A stretch of DNA of 64,000 bases from Desmodesmus armatus (Eukaryota > Chlorophyta > Chlorophyceae > Sphaeropleales > Scenedesmaceae). The stretch lies in contig VIIQ02000574.1 in assembly GCA_007449985.2 (NCBI GenBank), forward strand, positions 806,001-870,000, written 5' to 3'. Shown in pieces: positions 1-11,409 of this stretch. The position numbers were made by a program, and so were the translations under genes. Every line of letters starts with the position of its first letter. Positions within the stretch are counted from its first letter, which is position 1. The notes beneath the pieces were generated by a model. It searched no databases and was not told the origin of the DNA. It saw only the letters and a program-made list of their open reading frames with translations.

Positions 1-246
1 CTTGCCACCACCACCTCTGCATGTCATGTTTTGATCCATCCCATCCCTTGTTCACATCTGCTGCTGTTGTTCGTTGTGTGCATGTGTCACTGATGCAAAA
101 TAAGGTGCATGTCAACAGCTGCTGCAACTGTGTCAGTGCCTCTTGCTCACCTGTTGTGGCTAGGGCGATGGCGAGCAGCTGCGTGATTAGCACAGCCACT
201 GTCAGGTCACGCTGGCGACTGCTGCTGCTGCTCCCCTGTGTGTGAG

Positions 247-370
247 ATGTACAGACGCCTTGCAGGGCAGCTGGGAGCTCCAGCATGGGTCACCAAGCCC
301 TTCAGTGATGAGGGCCGCAGGCCTGGTGCTGCTGCTGCTGCTGCTGCAGTGGCCACCTGTAAGCAGTAGC
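247..370 (+). CDS. possible terminal exon of a gene entering from the left
   Basis: An open frame reads YRRLAGQLGAPAWVTKP, then an acidic/basic stretch, a run of seven alanines and a stop at 368-370. A plausible acceptor ending in GAG precedes it. The composition resembles a real C-terminus more than chance, but no family is recognised and no upstream exon can be placed within the first 246 bases. It could equally be spurious. A TGTAA sits at about 929. Confidence 0.25.
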
Positions 371-1282
371 ACTACTTCCAGTGCAGTTGCACCCTATCGC
401 AGCAACCACCCGAGCGGATCACACATTTGATTTCAACTTTCAAATTAGATGTGAGCCTCAGGAACGGGACGCATGAATTTGTGCTGGAACAACAGCCTTG
501 GATCGAGCGAGTCTGATCAGCGAGCTGCACTACACAGTATACTGCCGAGCCTGTGTCTCTTCCGATTCTGTTGGCCTTCGAAATCGATGGGAACAAAGCT
601 GCGGCGTCACAAACGTTTGTTACAACGTGACCTCGTTCAAAACAGTGGGCCAGATGGGTGCGTCAACATGCTCGTGTCAAATCCTGCATCATGCCTCCAA
701 TGAAGTTGCTGTGATGGGGGGGACACGATCAAGAGGGGTTGAAGGGCAACAACTAAGGCCTTTGTGGGTTCACATAAGCCACAGGTGGTGGCGAGTTCCA
801 TCTCACAACACATGCCTAGCAGGGGCCAGGTGTGATCTGCACAGGAGTGCACAAACCGTTTGCGTGAGTGCAGGAATGCACTAACAACGGATACAAACAA
901 CTGTAGATGACACAAAAACACCTCGCCTGGATGTAATCGAACTTGTCATAATGCAGCACTACCTGGCCCCCGGGGGGTGTCACACACTGCAGCTGCCCAC
1001 AGATGCAGCACATGCAAACAGCCCCCTCAAAAGCAAAACTCCACCACCGCAACAGCTGGGGAAAATCGTTGCACTGCTTGAGTCATTGTCTTCCCCAACA
1101 TATTCACAGTTGACAACCAAAAGCTGGCAAACTTTGTTGATGGCAAAACCCTTGGCAAGCTCATGTCTGTTCAGCTGACCCACAACTGGACATCAAGCCA
1201 GCTGCACTTCCCACATCAAGTTGCAGTCACCACTGCACTCTTCTTTCACGCTCCCCCCCCCCTCCCCGCCGCCACGGGGTCC
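371..1282. other. intergenic stretch, no gene seen
   Basis: About 0.9 kb between the possible left-edge exon and the end of the minus-strand SET gene. Short frames occur on both strands but none has splice-compatible neighbours or recognisable motifs. It probably holds the 3' untranslated regions of the two convergent genes. Confidence 0.5.
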
Positions 1283-3977
1283 TCACTGGGGCTGCAGGGG
1301 CATGCCCTTGCTCAGCTGCTCTATGTCATCCCTACACTTGGGGCAGCCACACCTGAAGCCATACGCAAAGGCCAGATACTCCTGCCTCACATCCACATCC
1401 TGCTCTGTATCAGTGTAAGTGATAAACAGCTGCTCCCCTGCAGAGATGTGCCGTGCTGCTGTAAACACCGCCGTGCCGTCATTTCCCGGAAAGTGACGTT
1501 AACACACGGCTCACAGGAGTGGTTGAAGAGTGAGGCGAGGAGGTAGAGGGCGCTGCCGCTGCTGCTGTCTGCCTGTACCATAGCAGCAGCTGCTGCCACT
1601 GGGTTGGTCCAGTCGATGGGGAACACGCCATCCACTTTGAAGGTGTTGAGGTGCAGCCGGGCCAGTACAGCCACGTACCTGCAGGATGGAATACGCAACA
1701 ACAGCACCACAATTTACTACGCGGCGCAATCCCCTTGTCGCATGCGTCAGTTGGTCAGGATTCCACTTGCTGTAAGACACACAGCCGACGGGGCTGCTGC
1801 TGTGCACGTTTGTGCCCCACGGCTTGCAACAAGCAGCTCCCAGGAACAGACAGCTGCTGACAACACACTCTGTAGCCTCATTCACAACATAATCACTGAG
1901 CCTAACCGTGGTCCGGCACGGGCCCCAGCCTCCTGCTCCTGTCCTCCCCGCACCCTGCCCCCCCCCCCCACCCACACCTCAGCACCGTCCTCCCCTCCCC
2001 AGGTGCACTCCCCCCTCGCAGGCCTGCCGCACCAGTCTATGTCGAGGCTGCCCACCGCTGCAGCCAGTGCCTGGCCCTCCTGTGGCTCCTCCCTGCAGTC
2101 AGCCCCCTCACACAGTGCAGCCATCAGCAGCTTGTGGGCTGCTGACCAAGGGGCGGGGGGAGGCGGGGGCACGTTGGCAAAGCATAGGAAGGACAGGGCG
2201 GCTGAGGGGTCAGCCTGGCTGGCGCTGCCTGCACAGCCAAACAAGGGAAAGGGGGGGGGGTGGACGGTCAGGAAGGGGCAGCAGTGTGCACGGCAGGTGA
2301 GCTGGGGGGATGCCAGCCGTGAGGGACCAGCCTGTGCTTATGAGTACATGTGCAACCCGGAATGCAATTGAAGGAGAACTTGGCATGAAATGGACGCTGG
2401 ATGGTCTGTGGTTGGGGGCCAATAAACATTGGCTCCAAAGGAAGGCACCGGCTTAACAGATACAACTGATATCACTGACACTGCGTGCGGAGTGGGGTAG
2501 GGGTGGGGGTGGGCCGGAGGTCGCGGCGGGGGGGGGGGGGGGGGAGAGAGGGCACACAGACACATTGTCGTCTGACACTTTTCAGCACCCCATGCATATA
2601 CGCAAAAACTGTTCAACTACAATCACACGAACTGCATGGACCCCTCAAACCTAAACCCTCGTGGCTAGGGTGGTGCTGGAGGGCTGGCACAGCCCTCCAG
2701 CACCACCCTACCACCCCCACACCTCAGCCCGCTGGCCACTGACCTGCAGGCACATCCAAGCTGCTGCGAGCACTGAGCCGCCCCGTGGCTGCCCCTGCCC
2801 CCTTCTTGCTGCTGCTGCTGCTGCCGCTCATCCAGCTGCTGGCCTGTAACGACCTGCGCGCCACACTGCTGCTGCTTGTGCTCAATTGGGAGGCGCTGCT
2901 GAGCCGTTTGCCAACTCCTCCTGCTGCTGCTGCTGCTGCGTTTGGCAGAGGCTGTTCTGTGTGTCTGTGCATTGCCTGCTGAGCCGCCATGAGCGCCAAC
3001 CTGCAGCCACACCACATGCACAAGCGAAGTTGTTAGAGCGCCATGGGCTGCACTGCTTGGTGGCTTTGTGCACACTGGGATCCTGAGCCGGCCAGTGTCA
3101 AAATGAGGCACCATGTACCATGTCGGTGGGCGGCATTGTCTGCCAGTCAAAGGAGGCCTTGAAACAACAGAACGGCTGCACCTACTAGGTACGTAGTACG
3201 ATCATGCAGCTGCGCCACAGAGCCAGAGCAGTCGCCATAGCGTCTGTAAGCTCTGCCGACTTATAGACCGGCGGTCAGCGGCTGCAACATGCAAGCAACA
3301 GCAGCTCATACCAACGCCCTACCTTGCAGCCAGCAGGGGAAAGCGCTCCCCGTGTATTTCACAGTAGTGCTCCAGCTGTGCCAAGTTGATTTGTGACTCC
3401 AGTTGATAGTAGCTGGCATTTGCTGCTGTGAGGCAGGACTGGCTACAGAAGGCCCCACCGCGGGTCAGCACAGCTGCTGCTTGCATGGGGTCTCTTGTGT
3501 CTGCATATTTGTCCTGGGCTAGGACCTTGAGACAGTGGTAGCACACCTGCTTGCGTTTGCTGAGGGCGGGAATGCAGAGGTAAGGCTGCTCGCTGAAGAG
3601 AGTTTCGCCATACTCTAGATCCCGCGCTGCAAACAAGCCCCGGCCTTGACCTGCTACCTGCGTGCAGTGGATGGAAGGGGGCCAAGCGGAGGGCACACAG
3701 CACCCTGCATCTGATGAAGCTACCCATGTGCTGGCTGTGCTCCACATGGGAAGCATGTGCAGGGAAGCCAACGTTCCCAACTGATTTCAGTTACTCCCAA
3801 CTGTGCGGTTGCGATGTGCAGACAGTGCTGCTGCAGGAGCAACAGCAGGCAGGTGCGTACCTTCTGAACCTGGACTGGTGCCGACTGCAGGAGCTCAAAC
3901 ACTGCAGCAGGCAGAGATAATTGTGTTTGTGTGGAGAACAACCGCTTCAGCCACCTCAGGCTGCCTCCTTGCTGCAT
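1283..3977 (-). CDS. SET domain protein with MYND-type zinc finger (SMYD/ATXR2-like)
   Basis: Predicted lysine methyltransferase. Five exons on the minus strand: 3977-3861, 3657-3323, 3000-2744, 2228-2033 and 1678-1283. Exon 2 carries the N-terminal SET strand (GQGRGLFAARDLEYGE) and an inserted zinc finger (CYHCLK...FCSQSCL); the middle exons are Ser/Gln-rich; exon 5 has the SET signature FNHSCEPC, then GEQLFITYTD, and the post-SET CGCPKC. The N-terminus (MQQGGSLRWLKRLFSTQ) is basic and could be an organelle-targeting peptide. All junction phases agree. Within exon 5, between VNV and the frame carrying FTAARHISAGE, one base is missing for homology to continue (near 1497). Expected length is about 433 aa if that base is restored. 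It is divergent from the ZIP gene. The methylated substrate cannot be inferred. Confidence 0.8.
2666..2710. repeat. perfect 20-bp inverted repeat with 5-base loop
   Basis: Bases 2666-2685 are the exact reverse complement of 2691-2710, separated by GGCAC. It lies in the SET gene intron between exons 3 and 4, so the pre-mRNA would form a GC-rich hairpin. Confidence 0.9.
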
Positions 3978-4384
3978 CTCAACCCTCGCCAGCCTGGAAC
4001 AAGGGACAATTGATGATTACGGGACTGATGCCGGCTGAAATCAAGATACTGACCAAAACGTTTTGGGAGGCAATAGTGCTGGTGCCGATTGTGGCGGACC
4101 GACAAGGGACAGAAAACCCTGGACATGATCCAACTGACTCCGACAGGGTGTGGTGTGGGTGTTTGCTCAGACTTCTTGTTGATTTTGCTGTGAGATCATC
4201 ATTCAACCAACATGGTACACCATAGCATGTGATCGGCCTGAAACCACCAACTGACAATAGCCAGTGATCCCTCAGAAGTTCAAATTCTACATGTGATTCC
4301 TCTAGCCTGCCAAGTGATGTCTATACGCCAAGTCTGTCAACTAAGTCCTCCATGAATGCTCTGTGATTGCTCAAACCACCACCC
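3978..4384. promoter_or_regulatory. divergent promoter region, SET gene / ZIP gene
   Basis: The 407 bases between the two outward-facing start codons must hold both 5' untranslated regions and promoters. No TATA box or other specific element could be assigned with confidence. Confidence 0.5.
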
Positions 4385-7256
4385 ATGACTTCTCTTGCCT
4401 CAGGCGCCCTTCCTACTGGGGGTGTCTGGTGGCCGTTACTGCTCTCTACGTTTGCCGGTCTATCTACATCAATAGGAGGCCTCATAGCCATCAACCTTTC
4501 GCCAGATGAAAGCACTCTGGCCTTTCTCCTTGGCTCAGCCGTTGGTGTGATGTCAACAGTCAGCATAGCAGAGCTATGGGTGCACAAGGCTATTGAACAC
4601 AGCAACTGGATAGGTATCAGCATAGCAGTGGCAGCAGGGGGTGTGGTGTTTGCAGTGTTGGACCCCCTGCTGCCAAAACCAGTGGAGCCGCACGCACTGC
4701 TGCAACAGAAGACCAGCCAACAGGTCAGCTGGAGGCTTCGGCCCCCGGCAGTTGGGTTCGCCTGATTGCTGGTGTGTGACCAGCCGGTGGGCGTCCGGCC
4801 CCCCTGGTGACCCGCCCAAATTTGCTGGCGGTTTGAAACTCGTCATGGTGCTAGCCAACTGCTTGTACGCCTTCCGTGGCAGTTGCCATGTTTGAAATTT
4901 ATCCAGCAGTATCTGGTTCCCATTGCTGCAAGTATACATGCAGCAGCAGTAGGGTGCGTGGCACTATCTGCACATGCATGACAATCAGCCTGTGCTGCAA
5001 CCACCCTCTTGCTTTTGTGGATTGCAGGTTTGATAACCAGCTGCAGGTTCACCGTGTTTGTCGCAGTGTGTGCATCTATGTATTATATTGTGTGATATGT
5101 GCAGGAGGATGAGCCGCTGATGGTCAAGGTGCACCAGGACCCCCAGGTCACACTAGGTGAGACTACGCTGCTGCTGGGGCACACCTCTGACGCGCTAGGA
5201 GCAGCACGCAGCCCTGGCATGACGGCAGCGCACACAAACAGATGTGCCACAAGCAGTAGGTTTGGGGTGTGCAAGACCCTCACCGGTGCATGGCATGCCC
5301 CACAGCACACGAGCCCCTTGCCAGCTCCCACGACATCCTCACCTAGTGTGCTCCTGCTTGTGAAGCCAATGGAAGGAACCTGCTGCCCTGCTGCAGCGAC
5401 GAGTGTGAAGCGTCAGAGCTTTGCACCCCGCCAATCTGCAAATCTGAAGCTGTCCACAGAGAACTCAGGGCGCTTGACCAGCAGCAACACCAGCACCAGC
5501 TCCAACACACAAGCTGCAGCAGCAGCCAAAACCACGAGCAGCAGCAGCAGTAGCACCATCATCATCAGCTGCAGCAATGGAGCAGCCAAGCCGCTGTTCA
5601 GCCAAGCCACCAGTCCTGCAGAGGTTGGTGTGTCGGCTAGCCACCTCCATCCCAGGGCCTTCAGCAGTGAAGGCGGCAGCCACCATCAAGAACAGCAGCA
5701 GGACGGGGCCTTGGATGCAGGCACTGGGGGGTCCCAAGGTGGCGGCTGCGGCAGTGGGGGCAGTATACAGAGTCAGCTGCAGCAGCTGCGTGCACATCAT
5801 GCTGGCCTGATGCGGTTGGGGCTGCTCATGGCGCTGACCATGTGAGTTTGGTAGCTGCTGAGATAGGGAGGCTGCTATGGGGAGGGGCATGGGGTGTGTG
5901 AGCTCGTGTATTTGTGTGGTGCAGCACCTGTTGACATTGGGGTTGTGCCAAGCTGTGGATCTTGTGTGTGGTGTTCTTCTTCAGGGGTTGGGGCGGGGGC
6001 GTAAGCATGAGCTGCCAGCGCAGCCGTCCAAGTCTACATGTCACGGCGCCATTCAAGTGGAGCAGAGCAGTGGGGTTGCGTCCTGCTCATGGCTTCTGAG
6101 TGGTCGGGACCACTCAGTGAACCGTAGGCATTTGCAGGAAATGTTCGACTTTGGCAGCACCATGCTCAACACCCATGTGTACCCTTCTAAGTATGCCCTG
6201 CTTTCTGTGCTGCTTGTGTGTGCAGGACGCTACACAACATGGTGAGTGGGTGCACCTTGTTCCCTTCAGCCGGGCCTGACAGGGAAAAATCAGGCCGCAC
6301 TTTCATGTGGTCAAGTGGAAAGCCAATTTAGTGGTGCATTGCTGGCTCGGTCACTGTAGTTGTGCCAAGAGGCTACTGTTGGCAACATGTGCATGCCCAC
6401 CTCAGCAGCAGTGTCTGTGGCTAATGCTCAGCGAGTCACTCGTCTTCCACTGACACACCCACCATGGATGTGTCATCCACTGACAAACCCATGGTGGGAA
6501 CAAGTGTCTATGACACACACTTTGAGACCCAGCAGCAATGTCTGTGGCTGGTGCTCAGCAAGACACTCATCTTACACTGACACGGGTCTCATTGTGCTAC
6601 TGCCACGTGCACCCTGGTGTGTTGTTGATGCAGCCGGAGGGCTTTGCAGTCGCGTTCAGCGCCTACACGTCCGTAGGCGTCATGATGTGTGGAGCGATAG
6701 CTATGCACAACATACCAGAGGGCCTGGTGGGTCACTCAGCATGTTGTTGGGGTAGCCTGTGCCATGCTGCCACTCAGCCTTCACACACAAGCTGCTGGCT
6801 CTTGGAATGCCTGCAATTCATACATGTGGCTTAGTCCTCTACCTCCTGCATTACTGTGGCTAGTGCTGCGCGCCTCAATGACGGCACAGCTTGTGACGTA
6901 ATGCATTCTTTGACCATTGCCCCCTGTGGCTGTTTGCCCCCTGCCCCTGCACGCAGGTGATAGCAGCACCCATCTATGCTGCCACAGGCAGCAAAACACG
7001 CGCCATGACAGTTGCAACATTATCAGGTCTCAGCGAGCCCCTAGGAGCCTCTGTGGCCCTGTTCCTTTTCAGACCCTTTGTCGACAGTATAGAGAGGTTG
7101 GATTACGTGCTGGCGTTTGTGGGTGGCATCATGCTGGCTGTGTGTGTGCTGGAGCTGTGGCCAGAGGGGCGCAAGTGCAGGCAGGATGTGCGGCTGGTGC
7201 AGGGTGTGGTGCTGGGGGCTGTGCTCATGGGCTGGACTTTGTATGCGGGAGTGTGA
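4385..7256 (+). CDS. ZIP-family metal transporter (ZupT/GufA-like)
   Basis: Membrane transporter, presumably moving zinc or a related divalent cation into the cytosol. Five exons: 4385-4723, 5105-5841, 6226-6241, 6634-6726 and 6957-7256; about 494 aa. Exon 1 has three hydrophobic segments. Exon 2 is mostly a long Ser/Ala/Gln-rich cytosolic loop. The family signature HNMPEG is assembled across the junction of the 16-base exon 3 (TLHNM) and exon 4 (PEGFAVAF); a second copy, HNIPEG, follows in exon 4. Exon 5 holds the last helices, ending GWTLYAGV. These two His-Asn-x-Pro-Glu-Gly motifs form the binuclear metal site in known ZIPs. An upstream in-frame ATG at 4367 is an alternative start. Metal specificity is unknown. 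Confidence 0.88.
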
Positions 7257-7898
7257 CACATGGTGTGATGTGCAGCTGCAGTCAGGGGGGGCTTGGCACA
7301 TGCCAACGCCCTGAGGCTCACTCACTGCAGGTGACTTGGGAGAGATTCCATGTCACAAAAACACTTTTTGAACATGACCTTGATCCATGCTGCATGTCAC
7401 CACCATGCTTGCAAAAGATACTTGGATAACCTGTCATGTGCAACTGGCTGATGAGCACACGCCGGTTGAAAATGTGCTGGTTGGCCAAGTCGCCGAGTGA
7501 TGACTGGACACAACAGCAACTCTGTGCCACAGGCACAGTGAGGCATTGATGCACAGGTCCAGGCGAGTGCACGGTCTGAATGAGCCCTTGCTGTGATGCT
7601 GCTGAGACACCACCGTGGTCTGGCAGTCAGAGGCACATAGTCAGTCCCTGCCATAATCAGCCTAAAACTGAGATGGTGCAAGCTGCAGCACCCCTCCACC
7701 ATACGAAGACACCAAGACCACTCAGTGCCACCCAAAGGTGCACAACCAAAAGGAGATAGACCCCACTGCAAGTCACCATCACCAGCACAGCACTCGCCAC
7801 AGTCAAGACTGCTGCCTGCATACTGTTGTATGTCAGTGCGCAGAGCTACAGCCGAGGCTAATCATAACAAACTGCCGGCTCCATGTTCATGCAACCGC
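7257..7898. other. convergent intergenic region, nothing recognised
   Basis: Lies between the ZIP stop and the stop of the minus-strand small gene. It holds only short unsupported frames and presumably the two 3' untranslated regions. No clear TGTAA was found close to the ZIP stop. Confidence 0.5.
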
Positions 7899-8551
7899 TC
7901 AGCTCGCAGGTACCCCATTCTGTGCGGGTGCTGCCTCTTGCTGCTCCTCCTGCTGCTGCTCCTGCTCCTGCTGCTTCACGTCCGGCTGCTGCTGCTGCCG
8001 CTGCTGCCAGAGCTGCACCAGCTTGTGAGCCAGCAGGCCCAGGCCTGCCCCCACCAGCATGCTGGGTGCATGCAGCAGCCGTTTGCGGCGCAGCCTGCGT
8101 ACTTGTGAGCGCAGGTGCTGGTTGTCGGCACGCACAGTGCCCAGCTCCTGCTTCAGACCCTCCACCTTTTTACGGTAGGCCTTCTGGTAGTTCTGTATGG
8201 TGCGGTTCATCTGCAGGACAAGCGGTTTGCAGGACGTGGGGCGGCACAAGGAAACATGACACTGCTGTGAGGGGCTGGCATTGATTGAGTGCAGCAACGG
8301 GAGCAGGTACAAGTCCCAACAGTTGCCTTCCATGCAGCGTGTTTGGTTAACTTCCATTGAGCAGAATCATATGCAGTGCTTCCTGGGACCTGAGCCACTG
8401 CCAGCTGGACAACTGGCTGCCAGCAGTCAACACTCACCTGACCCTTTGTAAGCTCACACCTAGGGCATGCTGGAGGCACTGCAAACTTGTTCCTGTTCGC
8501 CCTCTCTTCTTCTGCATCGGGCTTGCTGGGTGGTGGACTGCCCCACGCCAT
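7899..8551 (-). CDS. small coiled-coil protein with one hydrophobic segment, unknown
   Basis: Two exons, 8551-8438 and 8210-7899, join in phase 0 and give 141 aa. The first exon has a possible zinc pair (CPRC). The second begins with a charged coiled coil (MNRTIQNYQKAYRKKVEGLK and onward), then a basic RRLRRKRLL cluster, a short hydrophobic stretch (MLVGAGLGLLAHKLVQLW) and a Gln/Glu-rich tail. The pattern suggests a tail-anchored or peripheral membrane protein. I do not recognise the family. Donor and acceptor sites are both of good quality. Confidence 0.6.
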
Positions 8552-9050
8552 GGCTGTGCTGCTGCTGGTATCACGCTAGCTGTTGCTGCTGCCGCCGCCT
8601 TCGCTGCCCTATGTGCGACAGGTGCAGGTGCTTGACAGCAATGAGTTGCGCGTGTTCACGAAGCACTGCTAAGAAAAACTACAAAAATCACTGATCAGAA
8701 GTGAGACAGGATTGTTGTTGGTGTGCTGCTGCTGCTGTTGCTGTTGCTGCTGTTGATCCTGCTGTCGCAGTTGCCGTTTGTTACTTGGTTGTGACGAGAA
8801 GGACAAGTGCACTCGATGTTGCCCCAACTCTGTATGCTGTGTCGTCAAACAACGGTAGTGATCATTAGTCATTGTTCCGGCAAGCCGAAACCGCGTGTAT
8901 GGGCTCTACCCCAGCCTCATGAGGTGCGCTTTGACGTTTACAGCACTCAACGATCAATTCGTCTGTGCATGCACTGTTGTACATGCATTCCTGGGCATCA
9001 GTCACAACAGAACAGTACAGTACCCGTCAGAAGTGTCATCACCTGTCCAG
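8552..9050. promoter_or_regulatory. divergent spacer between two small unknown genes
   Basis: About 500 bases between outward-facing starts. An in-frame upstream ATG at 8895 may extend the plus-strand gene into it. It contains a CTG/TTG-rich run near 8725-8760 and nothing else identifiable. Confidence 0.4.
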
Positions 9051-10057
9051 ATGCAAGCAAGCCACAAGGCCACCAGCGGTGCTGTCAGTCCACAGCTTCA
9101 CCATCAATATCACCTCAATCATGCCTTCCTGCCACGCTATGGCAAGCACGCAGCAGTGCGTCATGTTCCATGCAGGGGCGCCAGCAGCGCTGCAAGCTTT
9201 GAACCTGACAGTAGTAAGAGCGGCAGCAGCAGCAGCATTGAACAGCTTCAATTGAGATGGAAGCTGCAGTCAGTGCAGCAGCTCAGGCCTCAGGACCACC
9301 CTGTTGCGACACAACAGCCCTCTCCAGAGGAAACTGACATGCTGTGGGCAGGCTACAGGTGAGCAGTTTTCAGAATTGATCTCTTCTGATTGAAAGCAGT
9401 TGGCCGTCATTCGCTTGTTCAGTTGCTTGACTCAACCAAGGGTCCAATTGGTGCCAAGTGCATGCTCCGTACAGCTGTCCTTCTTGCACCCGGATCCACT
9501 GCCTCTAGGTCAGCCATGTGAGTGCATGCACACGTGAATGCATGCACAGCTCTTGGTAACATTCACGTTCCGGTTGCAGGTAACATTCACGTTCCGGTTG
9601 CATGACACGGCTGCCTGTTGCCCAGCAAGCGACCTCACAGCGTCACCTGTACCGCCCTCACCACTGCTGCTGTCCTGTCTGCCTCCCCCCCCTCCCGACA
9701 TCCTGCAGTGCGCTGGAGGAGCAGGTTGAGAAGCACCACAGGCGCCATGAGGCCCTGTCAGCACAGCTGCAGGAGCTACACGCCAAGCTGGCAGCCCTGC
9801 AGCAGCAGCAATACCAGCCCACAAACACCTGGCAGGCAGCCTCCTTCCTTCTGTTCTTCCTGCTGTTCATCAACTTCTGGGCCATGATAGCCAACTTCCA
9901 AATGGGCTGGGGGCTGCCCTGGATGGCGGCTAAGCCTGCAGGCAGCCTGTGGCTGAAACAGCTGTTGGGCTGGGCAGTGCCCTTTACCAACACGTTGGTG
10001 GTGTTGATCTTTTGCATGCAGGCCGTGAAGGCAGCATGGACCTGCTTGAAACTGTGA
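9051..10057 (+). CDS. coiled-coil protein with two transmembrane segments, unknown
   Basis: Two exons, 9051-9358 and 9709-10057, join in phase 2; about 218 aa, or longer if the in-frame ATG at 8895 is used. The N-terminal half is basic, Ser- and Gln-rich and could be a plastid or mitochondrial transit region. The second exon starts with a heptad-like coil (ALEEQVEKHHRRHEALSAQL) followed by two hydrophobic helices (about FLLFFLLFINFWAMIANF and FTNTLVVLIFCMQAV). No family recognised; an organellar inner-membrane protein is a guess only. Confidence 0.6.
9555..9602. repeat. perfect 24-bp tandem duplication
   Basis: 9555-9578 and 9579-9602 are identical copies of a unit beginning GGTAACATTCACG. 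It lies in the intron of the two-exon membrane protein gene, about 100 bases before the acceptor. Confidence 0.95.
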
Positions 10058-10367
10058 GCAGCCGGCATGGCCTGAGGGGTAGCGAGCTTTGCTGGCAGCT
10101 GTGCCTACATGTATGATATCGTATTGTGTGGAAGTTGAAGTATTGCAATTGCATCTTGATCAGTGTCAGGTTTTGTCCTGCAAGATGTGCACAGCATGTG
10201 CCCCTCCCCTTAACAAATTGCTTTGGGGTTTGGCTGTTGCCATCTTGGCAGGCTGCGTTTGTTGGCAGGCTGCGTTTGTTGTCAAATGCTTGAGCCACTT
10301 GGTGTGGAGCTGCAGGTCGTGCACTCTGTAGCAGTGTAGGGTAGCATGTGTACAGTACAGCATGCAT

Positions 10368-10727
10368 TCATGTTGTTGTCAGAATTGCGCTCATTTGTTG
10401 TGGGGTGGTGGTTGTGGATGTGGTGCCTGTATGGTTAAGGTCAGATTGACCTTGCACCGGGCGTAGTTGAGCTGCCCAGCTTAATAACAGATATGTGGCA
10501 TCTGCTGCTGCTTGATCTGAAGCAGGGTGAAGGGGATGATTGGGCTGGGCAGCCCGTGCAAGAGCAACAAGCATTCGCTCTGCAAGCTCCATTGGGGTGT
10601 ACAGCACTGTGGCGGCAGCTAGTTCAAGCCATCTTTGCTGACTTCTGAAGGTCAAATGGGTTGAGTGAAAATGTACAGGCCAAGTAGCGACGGGAGAGCA
10701 CACAGTATGCAAAATGGAGGTGATCAC
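10368..10727 (-). CDS. weak minus-strand reading frame, unknown
   Basis: An open frame reads SQQRWLELAAATVLYTPMEL followed by an Ala/Leu-rich helical stretch and a Thr-rich tail to a stop at 10368. A good acceptor (TTCAG) precedes SQQRW near 10647, so it may be a terminal exon instead of an ATG-initiated protein. No family is recognised and an upstream exon was not found. Confidence 0.25.
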   Translation of the reverse strand: MITSILHTVCSPVATWPVHFHSTHLTFRSQQRWLELAAATVLYTPMELAERMLVALARAAQPNHPLHPASDQAAADATYLLLSWAAQLRPVQGQSDLNHTGTTSTTTTPQQMSAILTTT

Positions 10728-10795
10728 AACACTGCACCAGTTTGGGGGCCCCGAAGCTCGTTCAGCTTCAGCTGCACATGCATATGCATCACTTA

Positions 10796-10903
10796 CTACT
10801 TCTTTTCGTTGACAGACACGGCAGCTTCAGCCTCTGCGATCTTTTTACAATGCACCAGTTCGGGGACGTTGACAAAGGTCACAATAGCTTGAGGACTAGC
10901 ATC
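10796..10903 (-). CDS. probable terminal exon of an unknown minus-strand gene
   Basis: After a strong acceptor (TTGTTGCAG) the frame reads DASPQAIVTFVNVPEL and continues KKIAEAEAAVSVNEKK to a stop at 10796. The amino-acid composition looks like real protein. The matching 5' exon should lie in 10904-11320, where several short ATG frames exist, but no pair with clean sites could be chosen. Function unknown. Confidence 0.35.
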   Translation of the reverse strand, partial: DASPQAIVTFVNVPELVHCKKIAEAEAAVSVNEKK

Positions 10904-11409
10904 CTGCAACAAGATGCAGACTTCAGAACTACATAGGCCCTCAGGGCTGGGCAAGCTGGGGTGTTCGGCCCCTAGGAGCCCCCCCCCCCCACACCCTTGT
11001 GCGCCGGGGGGTGGGGCGGGTGGGGGGCCAGAAAGGGAAGGAAGGGGGGACCAGGCAGGCAGGCAGGTTTCATTGTGCAGCTGCAGCTGATATGCGATAG
11101 GACGCAAGCAACAACAGTGGTCCCGCGTTCCGGTGAGACCTAGACCCCATGTTTTTGAAGTTGTGAAGCAGTACGTCCGTTTCACAGCTTGTTTCTTTCA
11201 AGACCTTGCACTTTGAGCAGAAGTCATCATCACAACCTTCGGGACGTCTCTCGCCCTGCCAAACCAAGGCAACCGAAGCACCAACTCCCCGCTCACTCCT
11301 GCTCGTCAGAACCACTAAACATCTTCTTGAGATTGATTGCCTTTTACAACGTTTGGTCTTTCAGACAGTTCTGCCTCGCGTCTCGAATCAGCAAGCTACC
11401 AACTGCACC

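Noticed and set aside
1604..2371. Plus-strand open frame of 255 codons
   Set aside because: It is antisense to SET gene exons and introns, is Pro/Ala/Ser low complexity, and the minus strand has clear SET motifs with agreeing splice phases.
6395..6590. Two similar blocks of about 60 bases in the ZIP intron (AGCAGTGTCTGTGGCT type)
   Set aside because: Clearly related but short, diverged and within an intron; no function suggested beyond local duplication.
9051..10057. Assignment of the two-span coiled-coil protein to a mitochondrial or plastid biogenesis family
   Set aside because: The topology is suggestive but no diagnostic motif was found, so it is left unnamed.
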